From the NCBI GenBank assembly GCA_963728495.1, contig CAVSKI010000007.1, positions 626,877-690,876 of the forward strand: DNA of 64,000 bases. The letters are read 5' to 3'. This stretch comes from JACVRW01 sp963728495 (GTDB lineage Bacteria; Actinomycetota; Thermoleophilia; Solirubrobacterales; Thermoleophilaceae). The position numbers were made by a program, and so were the translations under genes. Positions 8,532 to 17,911 of this stretch are shown piece by piece. Under the pieces are notes generated by a model, which was not told the DNA's origin, ran no database searches, and saw only the letters and a list, made by a program, of their open reading frames with translations. How positions within the stretch are numbered: the first letter of the stretch is position 1; each line of letters starts with the position of its first letter.

Positions 8532-10922
8532 ATGGAGACGTTTCTCGCCTTCGTTTGGGCGCCGCTTCTGCTCTACGGCCTCTCGGTCGGGCTTGCGCTG
8601 CTGGCCGAGCGTGTGCTCCGCACCGAGCTTCCCAATGCGCTGCTCGCGCCGACCGGCCTGGTGGTGCTGGTGGCGCTCGTCATGCCGGTATACCGCCTGG
8701 GCGGAACCTCAACGGCGGCCGTGGCGGTCACGCTGCCATGCGTGATCGCCGGGTTCGTGCTGGCTCGGCATTCGCTGCGGGAACGGCTCAATCCCGGAGC
8801 GGCCGGGCTTGCCGCCCTGGCGGTGTACGGCCTCTACCTGGCTCCGGTGGCGCTGAGCGGTCACTGGACGTGGCCGGGATACAACTTCGTCAACGACACG
8901 GCCGCGAACTTCCTGTTCACGGACCTGCTGTCGCGCCAAGGGGTGACCCTCCCGGCGGTGATCGACTCCACCGCGGCTCGGATCCAGGCCACCCCCGTCA
9001 CGCTCGGCTACCCCGTTGGCGCGCATGGGCTGCTCGCCACGGTGCGGCCCATGACGGGTGCCGGCCTACCGGCCGTCTACCACCCACTCACCGCCGCCAT
9101 CGCCGGCATCGGCGCGATGGCGATGTCGCAGCTTGCCCGCTTCGCCGGCCTACGACCCATGGCCGCGGCGGTGGCGGGCGTGCTTCCCTTGGGCGTGGTC
9201 CTGCTCTATCGCTACGGGCTGCACGGTTCGATCAAGGAACTGCTGGTGGTGACGCTCCTGGCCACCGGCGCCGCCCTCGCCCGAGAGGCGCTCGACCGCG
9301 AGCTCAGCCTGCGGCTGGTGGTGCTCGTGGCGCTCTGCGCGGTGTCGCTGCTGCACGTGTTCAGCGCGGTGGGAGCGGCCTACGGGTTGTTGCTCGGTTG
9401 CGTCCTGCTCGCCGTCGCACTGATTGAGGGCCGCGGCCTCGTGGCGGTGGGGCGCCTCGCGGGAGTGGGGGTGGCCATCGCTGTGGTCGCCTTCGCGGTG
9501 AACCTCTCGGATGTCAGGAACTTCGCCGAGCACGCCAGCGAGGCCTTCGCGGCGGAGGGCGGGGCCACCACCGCATACCTCGGTCATCTGGCCCGGCCGA
9601 TTCCGCTCGTGCAGACCGCGGGCGTGTGGCTGGCGCGCGACTATCGCCTCCCGGTGACTCCCGGCAACGAGGTCGCGAACGCCCTGCTGATCGCAGTCTT
9701 CGGAGTGCTGGCGCTGGCGGGTGTGGTGATCGAGCTGCGCCGCCGCCGGGCCGCCGGCCTGTTGCTCCTCGTACCGGTCGCGGTGTTGGCCGCGGCGCTC
9801 GCTCCGCGGCTGTCGCCCTATGCCGCCGCCAAGCTGCTGGTGGTGCTGTCTCCGGCCGTCTGCCTGATGGCCGCGATCGGCGCCCTGAGCCTGCTGGCGC
9901 AACGTGCCCGCGGATGGAAGATCGCGGGGGGCGCCGGGCTGGCGGTTCTGGTGGCCGGGATTCTCATCACCGACGGGCTGGGCTACCGGGAGGTCACCCT
10001 GGCGCCACCCGCGCGCGTCGCGGCGATGGAGGACGTGGCCGACCATGCCGGGGGCGATGGGGTCTGGCTGGTGAACGAGTGGGAGGAGTTCAGCAAATAC
10101 TTCATGCGCGACATCAAGGTCAATGCCGCGTTCGAGGCCGAATCTCCGCGACCGGCGGAGATGCTCGATCCGCGTCCGATCTTCGGGCGCTACTACGACC
10201 TCGACGAGCTGACGCTGCCCTACGTGCAGTCGTTCCCCGGCATCATCAAACGCCGTTCGCCCTCGGCCAGCCGACCGCCCGCCAACTACCGGCTGGCCTA
10301 CGCGAACGACTACTACGAGGCGTGGCGGCGTGACGGCTCCACGCGGGTGGTCGAGCACATGGGCTTGCAGCGCCTCCACCGCGCCACCGACCGGCCGGTC
10401 TGCAGGAGCGTCGAAGCTCTCGCCTCGCGGGCGCGCCCGGACGATCGCCTGGTGGCGGCGGCGCGTCCGCGCACGGCGCTGCTGGATCCGCTGCGGGCCG
10501 GCCTGCGCCCCAGGCTGTGGGTCCCCAATACCAACGCTCCCGGTACCGTCGTGCCCGTGTCTCCCGGCGAGATGAGAGTGCAGCGGCGCACGCGCGGAGG
10601 CCGGTACCGCGTATGGATCAGAGGCAGCTTCGGCCGGGCGACGTCGGCCTTCGTGGACGGCCGTGAGGTCGGCGCGGCCGACGAGGTCAACACGCCGGGT
10701 CAGTGGGTCGAGGTCGGCGAGCTGCAACTCTCGCCGGGCGAGCACGAGATCGTGCTGGCCCGCCCCGACTCCAAGCTCGGGCCCGGGGACGCCTATCGCG
10801 GCGAGCTGGGGCCGGTGGCGCTGGAGCCCGAGCGCCCACCGAGCCTCGTCACCGTTCCGCCGGGGCAGGCGGCGCGTTTGTGCGGCCGGGAATGGGACTG
10901 GATCGAGCTGACTCGCGAGTGA
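8532..10922 (+). CDS. Large polytopic membrane protein, GT-C-like
   Basis: The 796-residue protein starts METFLAFVWAPLLLYGLSVG. Roughly the first 490 residues hold about a dozen hydrophobic segments, interrupted after the fourth by a large loop containing YNFVNDTAANFLFTDLLSRQ. An acidic first-loop motif of this kind is seen in lipid-linked-sugar-dependent GT-C enzymes. The C-terminal 300 residues are soluble. They include a beta-rich part (RYRVWIRGSFGRATSAFVDG, then SPGEHEIVLARP) that looks like a carbohydrate-binding-type sandwich on the outer face. I recognise no exact family, so glycosyl transfer is inference from topology and from lying upstream of a methyltransferase and two glycosyltransferases. 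Its stop overlaps the GTG of the next gene (GTGA). Confidence 0.75.
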   Translation: METFLAFVWAPLLLYGLSVGLALLAERVLRTELPNALLAPTGLVVLVALVMPVYRLGGTSTAAVAVTLPCVIAGFVLARHSLRERLNPGAAGLAALAVYGLYLAPVALSGHWTWPGYNFVNDTAANFLFTDLLSRQGVTLPAVIDSTAARIQATPVTLGYPVGAHGLLATVRPMTGAGLPAVYHPLTAAIAGIGAMAMSQLARFAGLRPMAAAVAGVLPLGVVLLYRYGLHGSIKELLVVTLLATGAALAREALDRELSLRLVVLVALCAVSLLHVFSAVGAAYGLLLGCVLLAVALIEGRGLVAVGRLAGVGVAIAVVAFAVNLSDVRNFAEHASEAFAAEGGATTAYLGHLARPIPLVQTAGVWLARDYRLPVTPGNEVANALLIAVFGVLALAGVVIELRRRRAAGLLLLVPVAVLAAALAPRLSPYAAAKLLVVLSPAVCLMAAIGALSLLAQRARGWKIAGGAGLAVLVAGILITDGLGYREVTLAPPARVAAMEDVADHAGGDGVWLVNEWEEFSKYFMRDIKVNAAFEAESPRPAEMLDPRPIFGRYYDLDELTLPYVQSFPGIIKRRSPSASRPPANYRLAYANDYYEAWRRDGSTRVVEHMGLQRLHRATDRPVCRSVEALASRARPDDRLVAAARPRTALLDPLRAGLRPRLWVPNTNAPGTVVPVSPGEMRVQRRTRGGRYRVWIRGSFGRATSAFVDGREVGAADEVNTPGQWVEVGELQLSPGEHEIVLARPDSKLGPGDAYRGELGPVALEPERPPSLVTVPPGQAARLCGREWDWIELTRE

Positions 10923-11791
10923 CCGGGCTCGACGCCACCGGCGAGCGCTTCGTGCCCGACGAGCAGCACGGCGAGCTCGTGCACGCCGAGCACCTGGTTC
11001 GCTACCGCCTCGCCGGGCAGCTCGCCTCCTCGCGCCGAGTGCTCGACGCCGCTTGCGGCGAGGGCTACGGAACGGCCCTTCTCGCGGGAGCGGGCGCGCG
11101 CTCGGCCACCGGCGTGGACATCGACGAGCGCAGCGTCGAGCACGCCCGCTCGCGCCACCCAGGCCCTGAGTTCGTCGCCGCGGATGTGCGCGAGCTCCCC
11201 TTCGGCGACGGCTCGTTCGACCTGGTCGTGTGCTTCGAGACCATCGAGCACGTGGCCGATGCGGAGGCCCTGCTGGCCGAGCTTGGCCGCGTGATGGCCA
11301 AGGACGCGCTTCTGCTCGTGTCCACTCCCAACAAGCACCAGTATCTGGTGGAGAACGAGTTCCACGAGCGCGAGTTCTTCCACGAGGAGTTCGTCGCGCT
11401 GCTCGAGGCGCGATTCGAGCGAGTGGAGATCCTCCTTCAGCACAATTGGCTGACCTCCGCGGTACTGGCCCCCGAGCTCGCCCGCGCGGCCTCCGGCGAC
11501 GAGCCACTCGACGTCGAGCTGGCCAAGGTCGCGGCCATCGAGCCGGGCGCCGAGCTCTACACGCTCGCGTTGTGCGGAACCGGCGAGCTGCCCCGGCTGC
11601 AGCCCGTTGGTGTGATTGCCGGTGTCGACGAAGCCCATCTGCTGGCTGAGCGATTGGTCGAGGCAGAGCGCACAGCCGAGCGCTGGCACGGCGAATACCA
11701 GACGCTGGTAAGCGTTTACGACTCGGTGTGGTGGCGAATGACCGCGCCGCTTCGCCGGCTGGCTGACGCCGTTAGGCGCAGGCGTGGCTGA
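10919..11791 (+). CDS. Class I SAM-dependent methyltransferase with helical tail
   Basis: The 290-residue protein is read from a GTG that overlaps the previous stop. SAM motif I is VLDAACGEGYGTALLA (about residues 41-56), followed by TGVDIDERSVEHAR and the post-motif FDLVVCFETIEHVADAE. LLVSTPNKHQYL is typical of Methyltransf_11/25 proteins in glycan clusters. After the catalytic domain comes a charged helical stretch (LLAERLVEAERTAERWHGEY) and a WWRMTAPLRRL tail. Similar tails are known on polysaccharide-cluster glycosyltransferases and methyltransferases. It could methylate a sugar residue or cap the chain (inference). It overlaps the GT2 gene at 11784. Confidence 0.85.
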   Translation: MTGLDATGERFVPDEQHGELVHAEHLVRYRLAGQLASSRRVLDAACGEGYGTALLAGAGARSATGVDIDERSVEHARSRHPGPEFVAADVRELPFGDGSFDLVVCFETIEHVADAEALLAELGRVMAKDALLLVSTPNKHQYLVENEFHEREFFHEEFVALLEARFERVEILLQHNWLTSAVLAPELARAASGDEPLDVELAKVAAIEPGAELYTLALCGTGELPRLQPVGVIAGVDEAHLLAERLVEAERTAERWHGEYQTLVSVYDSVWWRMTAPLRRLADAVRRRRG

Positions 11792-12740
11792 GCCCGTGAC
11801 CGTGGCCATCCCGGTTCGCAACGGCGGATCGCTGCTTCGCGAGGTGCTGGTGGCGGTGCGCGCGCAACGTCTCGATCGTCCGGTCGAGCTGCTGGTGGCG
11901 GACTCGGGCTCCACCGACGGCTCGCGGGACCTGGCCGGCCGCCTGGGCGCGGAGCTGATCGACATACCGCCGGGGGAGTTCTCCCACGGCGCAACGCGCA
12001 ATCTCCTGGCTGAGCGCTCCTGCGGCTCGCACGTTGCCTTCCTCACCCAGGACGCGGTGCCGGCCGACGAGCGCTGGCTGGCTCGTCTGCTTCAGGGCTT
12101 TCGCGACGGCGAGGACGTGGGCCTCGTGTTCGGCCCCTACCGGGCCCGGGCCGATGCAAGCCTGATGGTGCGGCGCGAGCTCGACGAGTGGTTTGGGTCG
12201 CTGCCCACCGCCGCAGAACGGGGCCTCGGTCACGCTCCCGACGTGCGGCGCTCGTACTTCACCGACGCCAATGGCTGCCTCGCCCGGGCGGCTTGGGAAC
12301 GCGTGCCGTTTCGCCCGGTGGCCTATGCCGAGGACCAGCTGCTGGCGCGCGACATGCTCGCGGCCGGATACGCGAAGGTCTACCGGCCCGACGCCGCAGT
12401 CGTCCATTCGCATCAGCACAGCCCGCTCGAGCAGTTTCGGCGTTCGTTCGATGAATGGCGCGGCCTGCGCGAGGTGCGTGCCATCGCGGTGCCGCCCACC
12501 CCCGGGGCGGCTGTGCTGGGAGTGCAGCGCGCGATGCGCGATGACGTCGCCTTGGCCCGGGCGGAGGGCCAGCGCGGCGCGGCACTCCTGCTCACCGCCG
12601 TGGCCTCGCTGCGCCATCACTCACTGCGTGCGGCCGGCGCCGCGCTGGGCTCGCGCGCCGGGCGCCTGCCGCCGGCGCTGCGCCAGGCTTGCTCGCTGGA
12701 GGGACGCGCCGGCTTTCATCCACTCGAGCCGGCGTCCTGA
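11784..12740 (+). CDS. Family 2 glycosyltransferase
   Basis: The 318-residue GT-A enzyme starts at GTG inside the end of the methyltransferase gene. It opens VTVAIPVRNGGSLLREVLVA. The nucleotide-binding acidic motif is VELLVADSGSTDGSRDL (Asp40), and the GT-A second acidic motif sits in VAFLTQDAVPADERWL. The rhamnosyltransferase-like segment PPGEFSHGATRNLLAE and the acceptor-side RSYFTDANGCLARAAWERVP, then YAEDQLLARDML, are conserved in GT2 rhamnosyltransferases. It probably adds a sugar to a lipid-linked glycan at the inner face of the membrane; the donor sugar cannot be determined. It is translationally coupled to both neighbours, sharing TGATG with the next gene. Confidence 0.9.
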   Translation: MAEPVTVAIPVRNGGSLLREVLVAVRAQRLDRPVELLVADSGSTDGSRDLAGRLGAELIDIPPGEFSHGATRNLLAERSCGSHVAFLTQDAVPADERWLARLLQGFRDGEDVGLVFGPYRARADASLMVRRELDEWFGSLPTAAERGLGHAPDVRRSYFTDANGCLARAAWERVPFRPVAYAEDQLLARDMLAAGYAKVYRPDAAVVHSHQHSPLEQFRRSFDEWRGLREVRAIAVPPTPGAAVLGVQRAMRDDVALARAEGQRGAALLLTAVASLRHHSLRAAGAALGSRAGRLPPALRQACSLEGRAGFHPLEPAS

Positions 12741-14745
12741 TGGCCGGCGGCTCCAAGCTCCCGCGACGAGGCCGGCGGCGGCCCTTTCTGAACGACCTGC
12801 CGCGGCGCGCCTACCTCACGGCCAAGCATCACGGCTGGAGTGAGCTGCTCGTCCGGCTGGTCGCCTCGCCTCTGCGGGTGGTCGGGCTCGAGCGCGGACT
12901 GCGAGCCCGAATGTCGGCCTGGGCTACGAGGCCGCCATGTGCGCGGCTGGTACCGGCGCGAGGGACGCCTCGTGACCATCGTGATGCCCACCTACGGCGA
13001 TCCCTCCACCACGATCGACGCCGTCGCCCGCCTGCGCCGAACGCTGCGGCCGGGTGCCGCGCGGATCGTGGTGGTCGACGACGGCAGCGAGGCGCGCCAC
13101 CAGGAGCGCCTGAAGGAGATGACCGGCTCAGACCTGCAGCTCGAGCTCGCGCGAGACAACCGCGGATACGCCGCGAGCGTCAACCGCGGCCTGCGGCACG
13201 CGGGCCACGGCCACGACGTGGTCGTGCTCAACAACGACGTGATCGCACAGCGCGGTTGGCTGGAAGCCCTCCAGCACGCCGCCTATCGCGACCACGCCGG
13301 AGTGGTGGGGCCGATGCTGCTCTATCCCGACGGCCGCATCCAGGCCGCCGGCGCTCACCGCAATCTGGGGGCGCCCGAGTGGTTTGACCATCGTTACCGC
13401 TTCAAGCGCCCAGGCCACGGGCCGGCCGGCGTGCCGGACACGGCGCTGGCCGTGACCGGCGCCTGCATGTATCTGCGCCGCGCCCTCGTCGACGAGCTCG
13501 GCCCCTTCGACGAGGCCTTTCCCATGGCCTACGAGGACGTTGATTATTGCCTCCGCGCCTGGGAGGCGGGCTGGGAGGTTCGCTACGAGCCGAGCTCGCG
13601 GCTGACACACGTGGAGTCGCCCACCCGAGGCACCGAGGTCGGCGAGCGCGAGCGCAGCTCGCAGGCGCACTTCTGGGCGAAGTGGGGGGACTGGTTCGAC
13701 GCGCGCGACGTGCGGACGCCCGACGGCGGACTTCGGATCGTCTACGTCACGGAGGGCACCGAGGTGGGCGGCGGCCACCGCGACGTATTCGAGCACCTCA
13801 ACCGGCTACGCCGGCGGGGCCATTCTGTCGAGCTGTATTCGCTGGGCGGCCCTCCGGCCTGGTTTGCGCTGGAGGCGCCCGTGCGGACCTTCGGGAGCTA
13901 CGAGGGGCTCGCCGCCGCGCTGGCGCGCGAGGACGCCCTGAAGGTCGCAACCTGGTGGGCCACCGCGCCGTGGGTGTGGAGGGCGTCGGTGTCCCGCGGG
14001 TTGCCCGTGTACTTCGTGCAGGACATCGAGACCTCCTACTACCCGGGCGAAGAGGTAAAGCAGAACAGGGTGCTCGCCAGCTACCGCGAGGAGTTTCGCT
14101 ACATGACGATCTCCAACTGGAACCGTGAGCGTCTGGCCGAGTTGGGCCTTGCCGCGGAGCTGGTGCCGCCGGGGATAGACCTGGAGAACTTCCGGCCCCT
14201 CGACATCCCCAAGCGCGACGATGTGGTCCTTGCGGTCGGACGGTCGCTGCCTCTCAAGAACCTCGGTCTGACCGTCGAGGCCTGGGAGCGACTCCAGCCG
14301 CGCCCGGAGCTGTGGATGTTCGGCGTCGAGCCCGAGCTGGGCCTCGAGCACGGCGCGCGCTACTTCGACCGCCCCAGCGACGAGCGCGTGAACGAGCTCT
14401 TCAACGAGGCTGCGGTGTTCGTGCAGACCTCGATTCACGAGGGCTTCTGCCTCCCGCTGCTGGAGGCCATGGCGGCGGGCACGCCGGTGGTGTCGACCGA
14501 CGCCCACGGCAACCGCGACTTCTGCCGCCACGAGGAGAACTGCCTCGATTTCCGACGGCACGCCGGAGGCGGTCGCCCGAGCGCTGGAGAGGGTTCTAAC
14601 GGACCCGGAGCTGAGGGCGCGGCTCGTGACCGCCGGTCTCGAGACCGCCCAGAACTACGCCTGGGAGCGGCGCATCGATCGCCTCGAGCGCTTCTTCTCC
14701 GAGCTGGCTACAGCTCCTCGGCTATCCGCGGCGCCTCGCGGTTGA
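12740..14745 (+). CDS. Two-domain glycosyltransferase, GT2 fused to GT4 (two frameshifts)
   Basis: The start ATG at 12740 overlaps the preceding TGA, and the first 60 residues read MAGGSKLPRRGRRRPFLNDL onward. A shift near 12910-12955 is needed to enter the long second frame. That frame holds a GT2 domain (LVTIVMPTYGDPSTTIDAVA, VVVLNNDVIAQRGWLEAL, TGACMYLRRALVDELGPFDE) and then a GT-B/GT4 domain (GLRIVYVTEGTEVGGGHRDV, VVLAVGRSLPLKNLGLTVEA). The GT4 Glu-containing motif is in EGFCLPLLEAMAAGTPVVST. A second shift near 14550 restores the tail DGTPEAVARALERVLTDPEL and stops at TGA 14743-14745, overlapping the end of the convergent permease gene. Fused bifunctional transferases extend repeating glycans; that use is inference. 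Confidence 0.85.
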
Positions 14746-15562
14746 ACACCCAGAAGCCGAGCGCCAGGAGCACGACGACGATCGTGCCGGGTATGAGCAG
14801 GTAGATGAATCCGCCGGCGGCGTCCCATGAGTTGGGCGCGTTCTCGTCGATCAGGCTGTGGCGGGCCTGCACCAGGATGGTGGCCAGCGGGTTGAACCAG
14901 ATCACGAGGTGCTGGAGGGTCACGGTCGGCAGCATCTCGATCACGTAGAGGATCGGCGACGCGTAGAAGGCGATCTGCACGATCACCTCCCAGATCGGCT
15001 TGAGGTCGCGAAAACGAACGTAGAGCGCCGACAGCAGCATCGCGATCCCCCCGGCGAACGCCCCGAGGGGGAACAGCATCAGCGGAAGGGCGAACCACTC
15101 GAGTCGTGGTTCCACCCCTGTGGCTAGCACGAACACCAGCACCGCAAGCAGGTTGAGCGCGAGGTTGAAGTAGGCCAGCAGGATCACCGAGAGGGGCACC
15201 ACCAGCCGCGGAAACTCGATCTTGCGCACCAGATTCTCGCGATCCAGGACGGCGGTCACCGAGCCACTGGTGGCGTCGGCGAAGAAGGTGTAGAGCACCA
15301 CACCGGTGAGCAGGATCGCCGGGTAGAAAGCCACGCCGTCGCCCAGCTTCACGAACTGGGTGAACACCACGTAGAGAATCCCGAACAGCATCAGCGGGCG
15401 CATCAGCTGCCAGAAGTAGCCGAGCACGGAGCCGAAGAAGCGCAGCTTGAACTCCAGGGTGGCCAGAGTGACCGATAGCTGGAGCAGCCGGCTCGGGTCG
15501 CTGCCGAGGGCGGAGGGTCCCCTGATGGGCCGGCCCAGCCGGCCGGCCTCGACGGTCGTCAT
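14708..15562 (-). CDS. Polysaccharide ABC exporter permease, Wzm/ABC-2 type
   Basis: The 284-residue permease has six hydrophobic segments and the ABC-2 layout. A cytoplasmic lead ends LATLEFKLRFFGSVLGYFWQ. The coupling region is REN-LVRKIEFPRLVVPLSVI. The C-terminal half reads VIVQIAFYASPILYVIEMLP, then LVIWFNPLATILVQARHSLI. These features match the Wzm/TagG family that forms the membrane channel for a lipid-linked polysaccharide. Its ATG lies inside the end of the Wzt gene upstream (4-base overlap), so subunits are made together. It is convergent with the GT2-GT4 gene. The frame is intact, unlike the homologous permease at 1848-2706. Confidence 0.92.
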   Translation of the reverse strand: MTTVEAGRLGRPIRGPSALGSDPSRLLQLSVTLATLEFKLRFFGSVLGYFWQLMRPLMLFGILYVVFTQFVKLGDGVAFYPAILLTGVVLYTFFADATSGSVTAVLDRENLVRKIEFPRLVVPLSVILLAYFNLALNLLAVLVFVLATGVEPRLEWFALPLMLFPLGAFAGGIAMLLSALYVRFRDLKPIWEVIVQIAFYASPILYVIEMLPTVTLQHLVIWFNPLATILVQARHSLIDENAPNSWDAAGGFIYLLIPGTIVVVLLALGFWVFNREAPRIAEEL

Positions 15563-16806
15563 GCGCGCAGCTCGCCTCCCGGCACCCGGCCGCGGGCCTC
15601 GATGCGGACGTCGTGGGGCAGATCCACGAGCCCTCCCCCGGCTCCCGCGCCGCTGACCACGAACGTGAAGATGCTCTCCCAGCGATCGGCGATCTGGCCG
15701 CCGGGATGGGTGATCAGGGTGGATACCGCGTAGCGCCCCGGGGCCAGCGCGTTATCGAACGAGACGCTGAAGTCGAGCGTCTCGCCGGCCTCGAAGTGGC
15801 CGCTGCCCTCGCCCCGGGCGGCCGAGCTGGCCACGAAGACGTTCTGATGCTGTGCGTTGACCACGGCCACGGCCACCACCGGGTCCTCGATCGTCTGCTC
15901 GACACCGATCGACGCCCGCAGCGCACACGGATGCCCCTGAGCCAGCGCCCCCTGGCGCACCCCGTCCTCGTCCTCGATCCACGCGTCCGCGACCCGAGCT
16001 GCTCCATCGCCGGCCCGCGCGCTGCCCACGCCGTCCCCGGAGACCTCTCCGAGGCTCTCGAAGTTGAGCTCCAGGTAGCGGTCGGCCACTTCCTCGGGTG
16101 CGCCGATGGCCACGATCTTGCCGCGCTCCAGGAGCATTGCCCGGTGGCAGAAGCGCTGAACCGCGGCCATGTCGTGGGTCACGAACAGGACGGTCTTGCC
16201 CTCGTCGCGCATCTGGAAGAACACGTCGAAGCACTTCTGCTGGAACGAGGCATCGCCCACGGCCAGGATCTCGTCGACGAGCAGGACGTCGGCCCGGATT
16301 TGGACCATCACGGAGAAGGCGAGCCGGACGTGCATGCCCGAGGAGTAGTTCTTGAGCTTGAGGTCCACGAACTCCTCGAGCTCGGCGAAGCGCACCACCT
16401 CCTCGAAGCGCTCGCGCGCCTCGCGCGGGCTGAGGCCGAGCATGACCCCGTTCATCACCACGTTGTCGCGCGCGGCCAGCTCGGGATTGAAGCCCACGCC
16501 CAGCTCGATGAACGTGGACATGCGCCCGTCGACGTAGATCTGGCCGCCGTCGGTCCGGTAGATGCCGGCGAGGCACTTGAGCAGGCTGCTCTTGCCCGAT
16601 CCGTTGCGGCCCACGATGCCGAAGAACTCTCCGCGCTCCACGCTGAAGGTCACGTCGTTCAGGGCCTCGAAGCGGTGCACGCCCGAGCGCCGGACAGGGT
16701 GAAGCACACGCTCCTTGAGCGTGTTGCGGCGCTCGTGGGGCACCACGAAGCGCTTGGTCACGTGGTCCACGACCACGGCCGGAGATGGGCCCGAGGGGGC
16801 ACTCAC
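15559..16806 (-). CDS. Polysaccharide ABC exporter ATP-binding protein, Wzt-like with C-terminal domain
   Basis: The 415-residue ATPase is read from GTG at 16806. The nucleotide-binding domain (about 1-250) has Walker A GIVGRNGSGKSSLLKCLAGI, signature NYSSGMHVRLAFSVMVQIRA and Walker B VLLVDEILAVGDASFQQKCF. The conserved switch His is in VLFVTHDMAAVQRF. Residues about 270-415 form an extra strand-rich domain (VAVAVVNAQHQNVFVASSAA, then GRYAVSTLITHPGGQIADRW) like the Wzt C-terminal domain. In characterised systems that domain recognises the modified non-reducing end of the glycan. It works with the permease at 14708 and is divergent from the Gfo/Idh gene at 16872. Confidence 0.92.
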   Translation of the reverse strand: MSAPSGPSPAVVVDHVTKRFVVPHERRNTLKERVLHPVRRSGVHRFEALNDVTFSVERGEFFGIVGRNGSGKSSLLKCLAGIYRTDGGQIYVDGRMSTFIELGVGFNPELAARDNVVMNGVMLGLSPREARERFEEVVRFAELEEFVDLKLKNYSSGMHVRLAFSVMVQIRADVLLVDEILAVGDASFQQKCFDVFFQMRDEGKTVLFVTHDMAAVQRFCHRAMLLERGKIVAIGAPEEVADRYLELNFESLGEVSGDGVGSARAGDGAARVADAWIEDEDGVRQGALAQGHPCALRASIGVEQTIEDPVVAVAVVNAQHQNVFVASSAARGEGSGHFEAGETLDFSVSFDNALAPGRYAVSTLITHPGGQIADRWESIFTFVVSGAGAGGGLVDLPHDVRIEARGRVPGGELRA

Positions 16807-16871
16807 GCCGAGAACGGTACCGGGGGTTTCAGCCGCCTCGACCCGCCTTGGCGGCTGTTAGCCTCGCGACG

Positions 16872-17873
16872 ATGAGCGCTGAGGTCACCGTGGCCGTGGC
16901 GGGCCTCGGCTACTGGGGCCCCAACCTCGCCCGCAACATGGACGCCATGCCCGGGGCGCGACTGAGCTGGATCTGCGACGGCTCGCCCGAGCGGCTGGAG
17001 GCCGCCCGGGGCCGCTTCACCGACGCCCGCGCCACCGACTCGATCGACGAGTTGCTGGAGGACGACGACCTGCAGGCCGTGGTCATCGCCACGCCGGTGC
17101 CCACCCACGCGGCACTGGCTCGCCGCTGTCTCGAGGCGGGCAAGCACGTGCTGGTGGAGAAGCCGCTCGCCCAATCGACGGCCGAGGCCGAGGATGTTGT
17201 CAGCGCGGCGCGTGAGCACGGCCGCGTGCTGATGGTGGGGCACCTGCTCGAGTATCACCCGGGCGTGGACCGCCTGAAGGCTCTGGTGGACGCTGGTGAG
17301 CTCGGCCAGATGCACTACATCTACGGCAACCGCCTCAACCTGGGCAAGCTGCGCTCGGACGAGAACGCGCTCTGGTCGCTCGGCGCTCACGACGTCTCCG
17401 TGGTGCTGCGACTGGTCGGCGAGGAGCCGTCGGAGTGCCACGCCTTCGGCGAGTCCTACATGCAGGAGGGGATCGAGGACGTGGTCTTCTGCTTCATGCG
17501 CTTCCCCTCGGGAGTGGCCGCCCACCTGCATCTCTCGTGGCTCGACCCGCACAAGGAGCGGCGCTTCACCGTGGTCGGCTCCAAGCGGATGGCGACCTTC
17601 GACGACATGGACCTCGAACGCAAGGTCACCGTCTACGACAAGGGCTTCGACCAGAAGTTCCAGAACTACGGCGAGTACATCGCTCGCTCGGGCGACGTCT
17701 GGAGCCCGAGCGTGGCCAACGACGAGCCGCTTCGGATCGAGTGCCGGCACTTCGTCGCGTGCGTGCGCGACGGGACCGAGCCGCGTTCGGGCGGCGACGT
17801 GGGTTTGCGGGTAGTTCGCGTGCTCGAGGAGCTGCAGAGCTCCCTCGATCTCAGCTCGCCCGTTCGCTCGTAG
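16872..17873 (+). CDS. Gfo/Idh/MocA family oxidoreductase
   Basis: The 333-residue NAD(P)-dependent oxidoreductase starts MSAEVTVAVAGLGYWGPNLA, with the dinucleotide fold at residues 5-30. The family motif EKPLAQ is in HVLVEKPLAQSTAEAEDVV. The substrate domain contains GHLLEYHPGVDRLKALVDAG and LWSLGAHDVSVVLRLVGEEP, where the HD pair is the usual catalytic His region. Members with this layout often oxidise nucleotide-sugar acids in O-antigen pathways, which fits the location between an exporter and CDP-sugar genes. The exact substrate is not readable. The ATG was chosen because the motif-bearing sequence starts a few residues in and upstream sequence overlaps the Wzt promoter region. It is followed 38 bases later by a sigma factor. 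Confidence 0.88.
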   Translation: MSAEVTVAVAGLGYWGPNLARNMDAMPGARLSWICDGSPERLEAARGRFTDARATDSIDELLEDDDLQAVVIATPVPTHAALARRCLEAGKHVLVEKPLAQSTAEAEDVVSAAREHGRVLMVGHLLEYHPGVDRLKALVDAGELGQMHYIYGNRLNLGKLRSDENALWSLGAHDVSVVLRLVGEEPSECHAFGESYMQEGIEDVVFCFMRFPSGVAAHLHLSWLDPHKERRFTVVGSKRMATFDDMDLERKVTVYDKGFDQKFQNYGEYIARSGDVWSPSVANDEPLRIECRHFVACVRDGTEPRSGGDVGLRVVRVLEELQSSLDLSSPVRS

Positions 17874-17911
17874 CGGAACCTCAACCGCCGGTCCGTTGTA
17901 GTACAGCCACG

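Noticed and set aside
9150..11507. 785-residue open frame on the minus strand opposite the GT-C-like and methyltransferase genes
   Set aside because: Its composition (Arg/Gly/His/Ala-rich, no motif) is that of a G+C-rich antisense shadow. The plus-strand genes carry clear membrane and SAM motifs.
15613..16875. 420-residue plus-strand open frame opposite the Wzt gene
   Set aside because: It is antisense to Walker A, signature and Walker B motifs; no protein-like pattern of its own.
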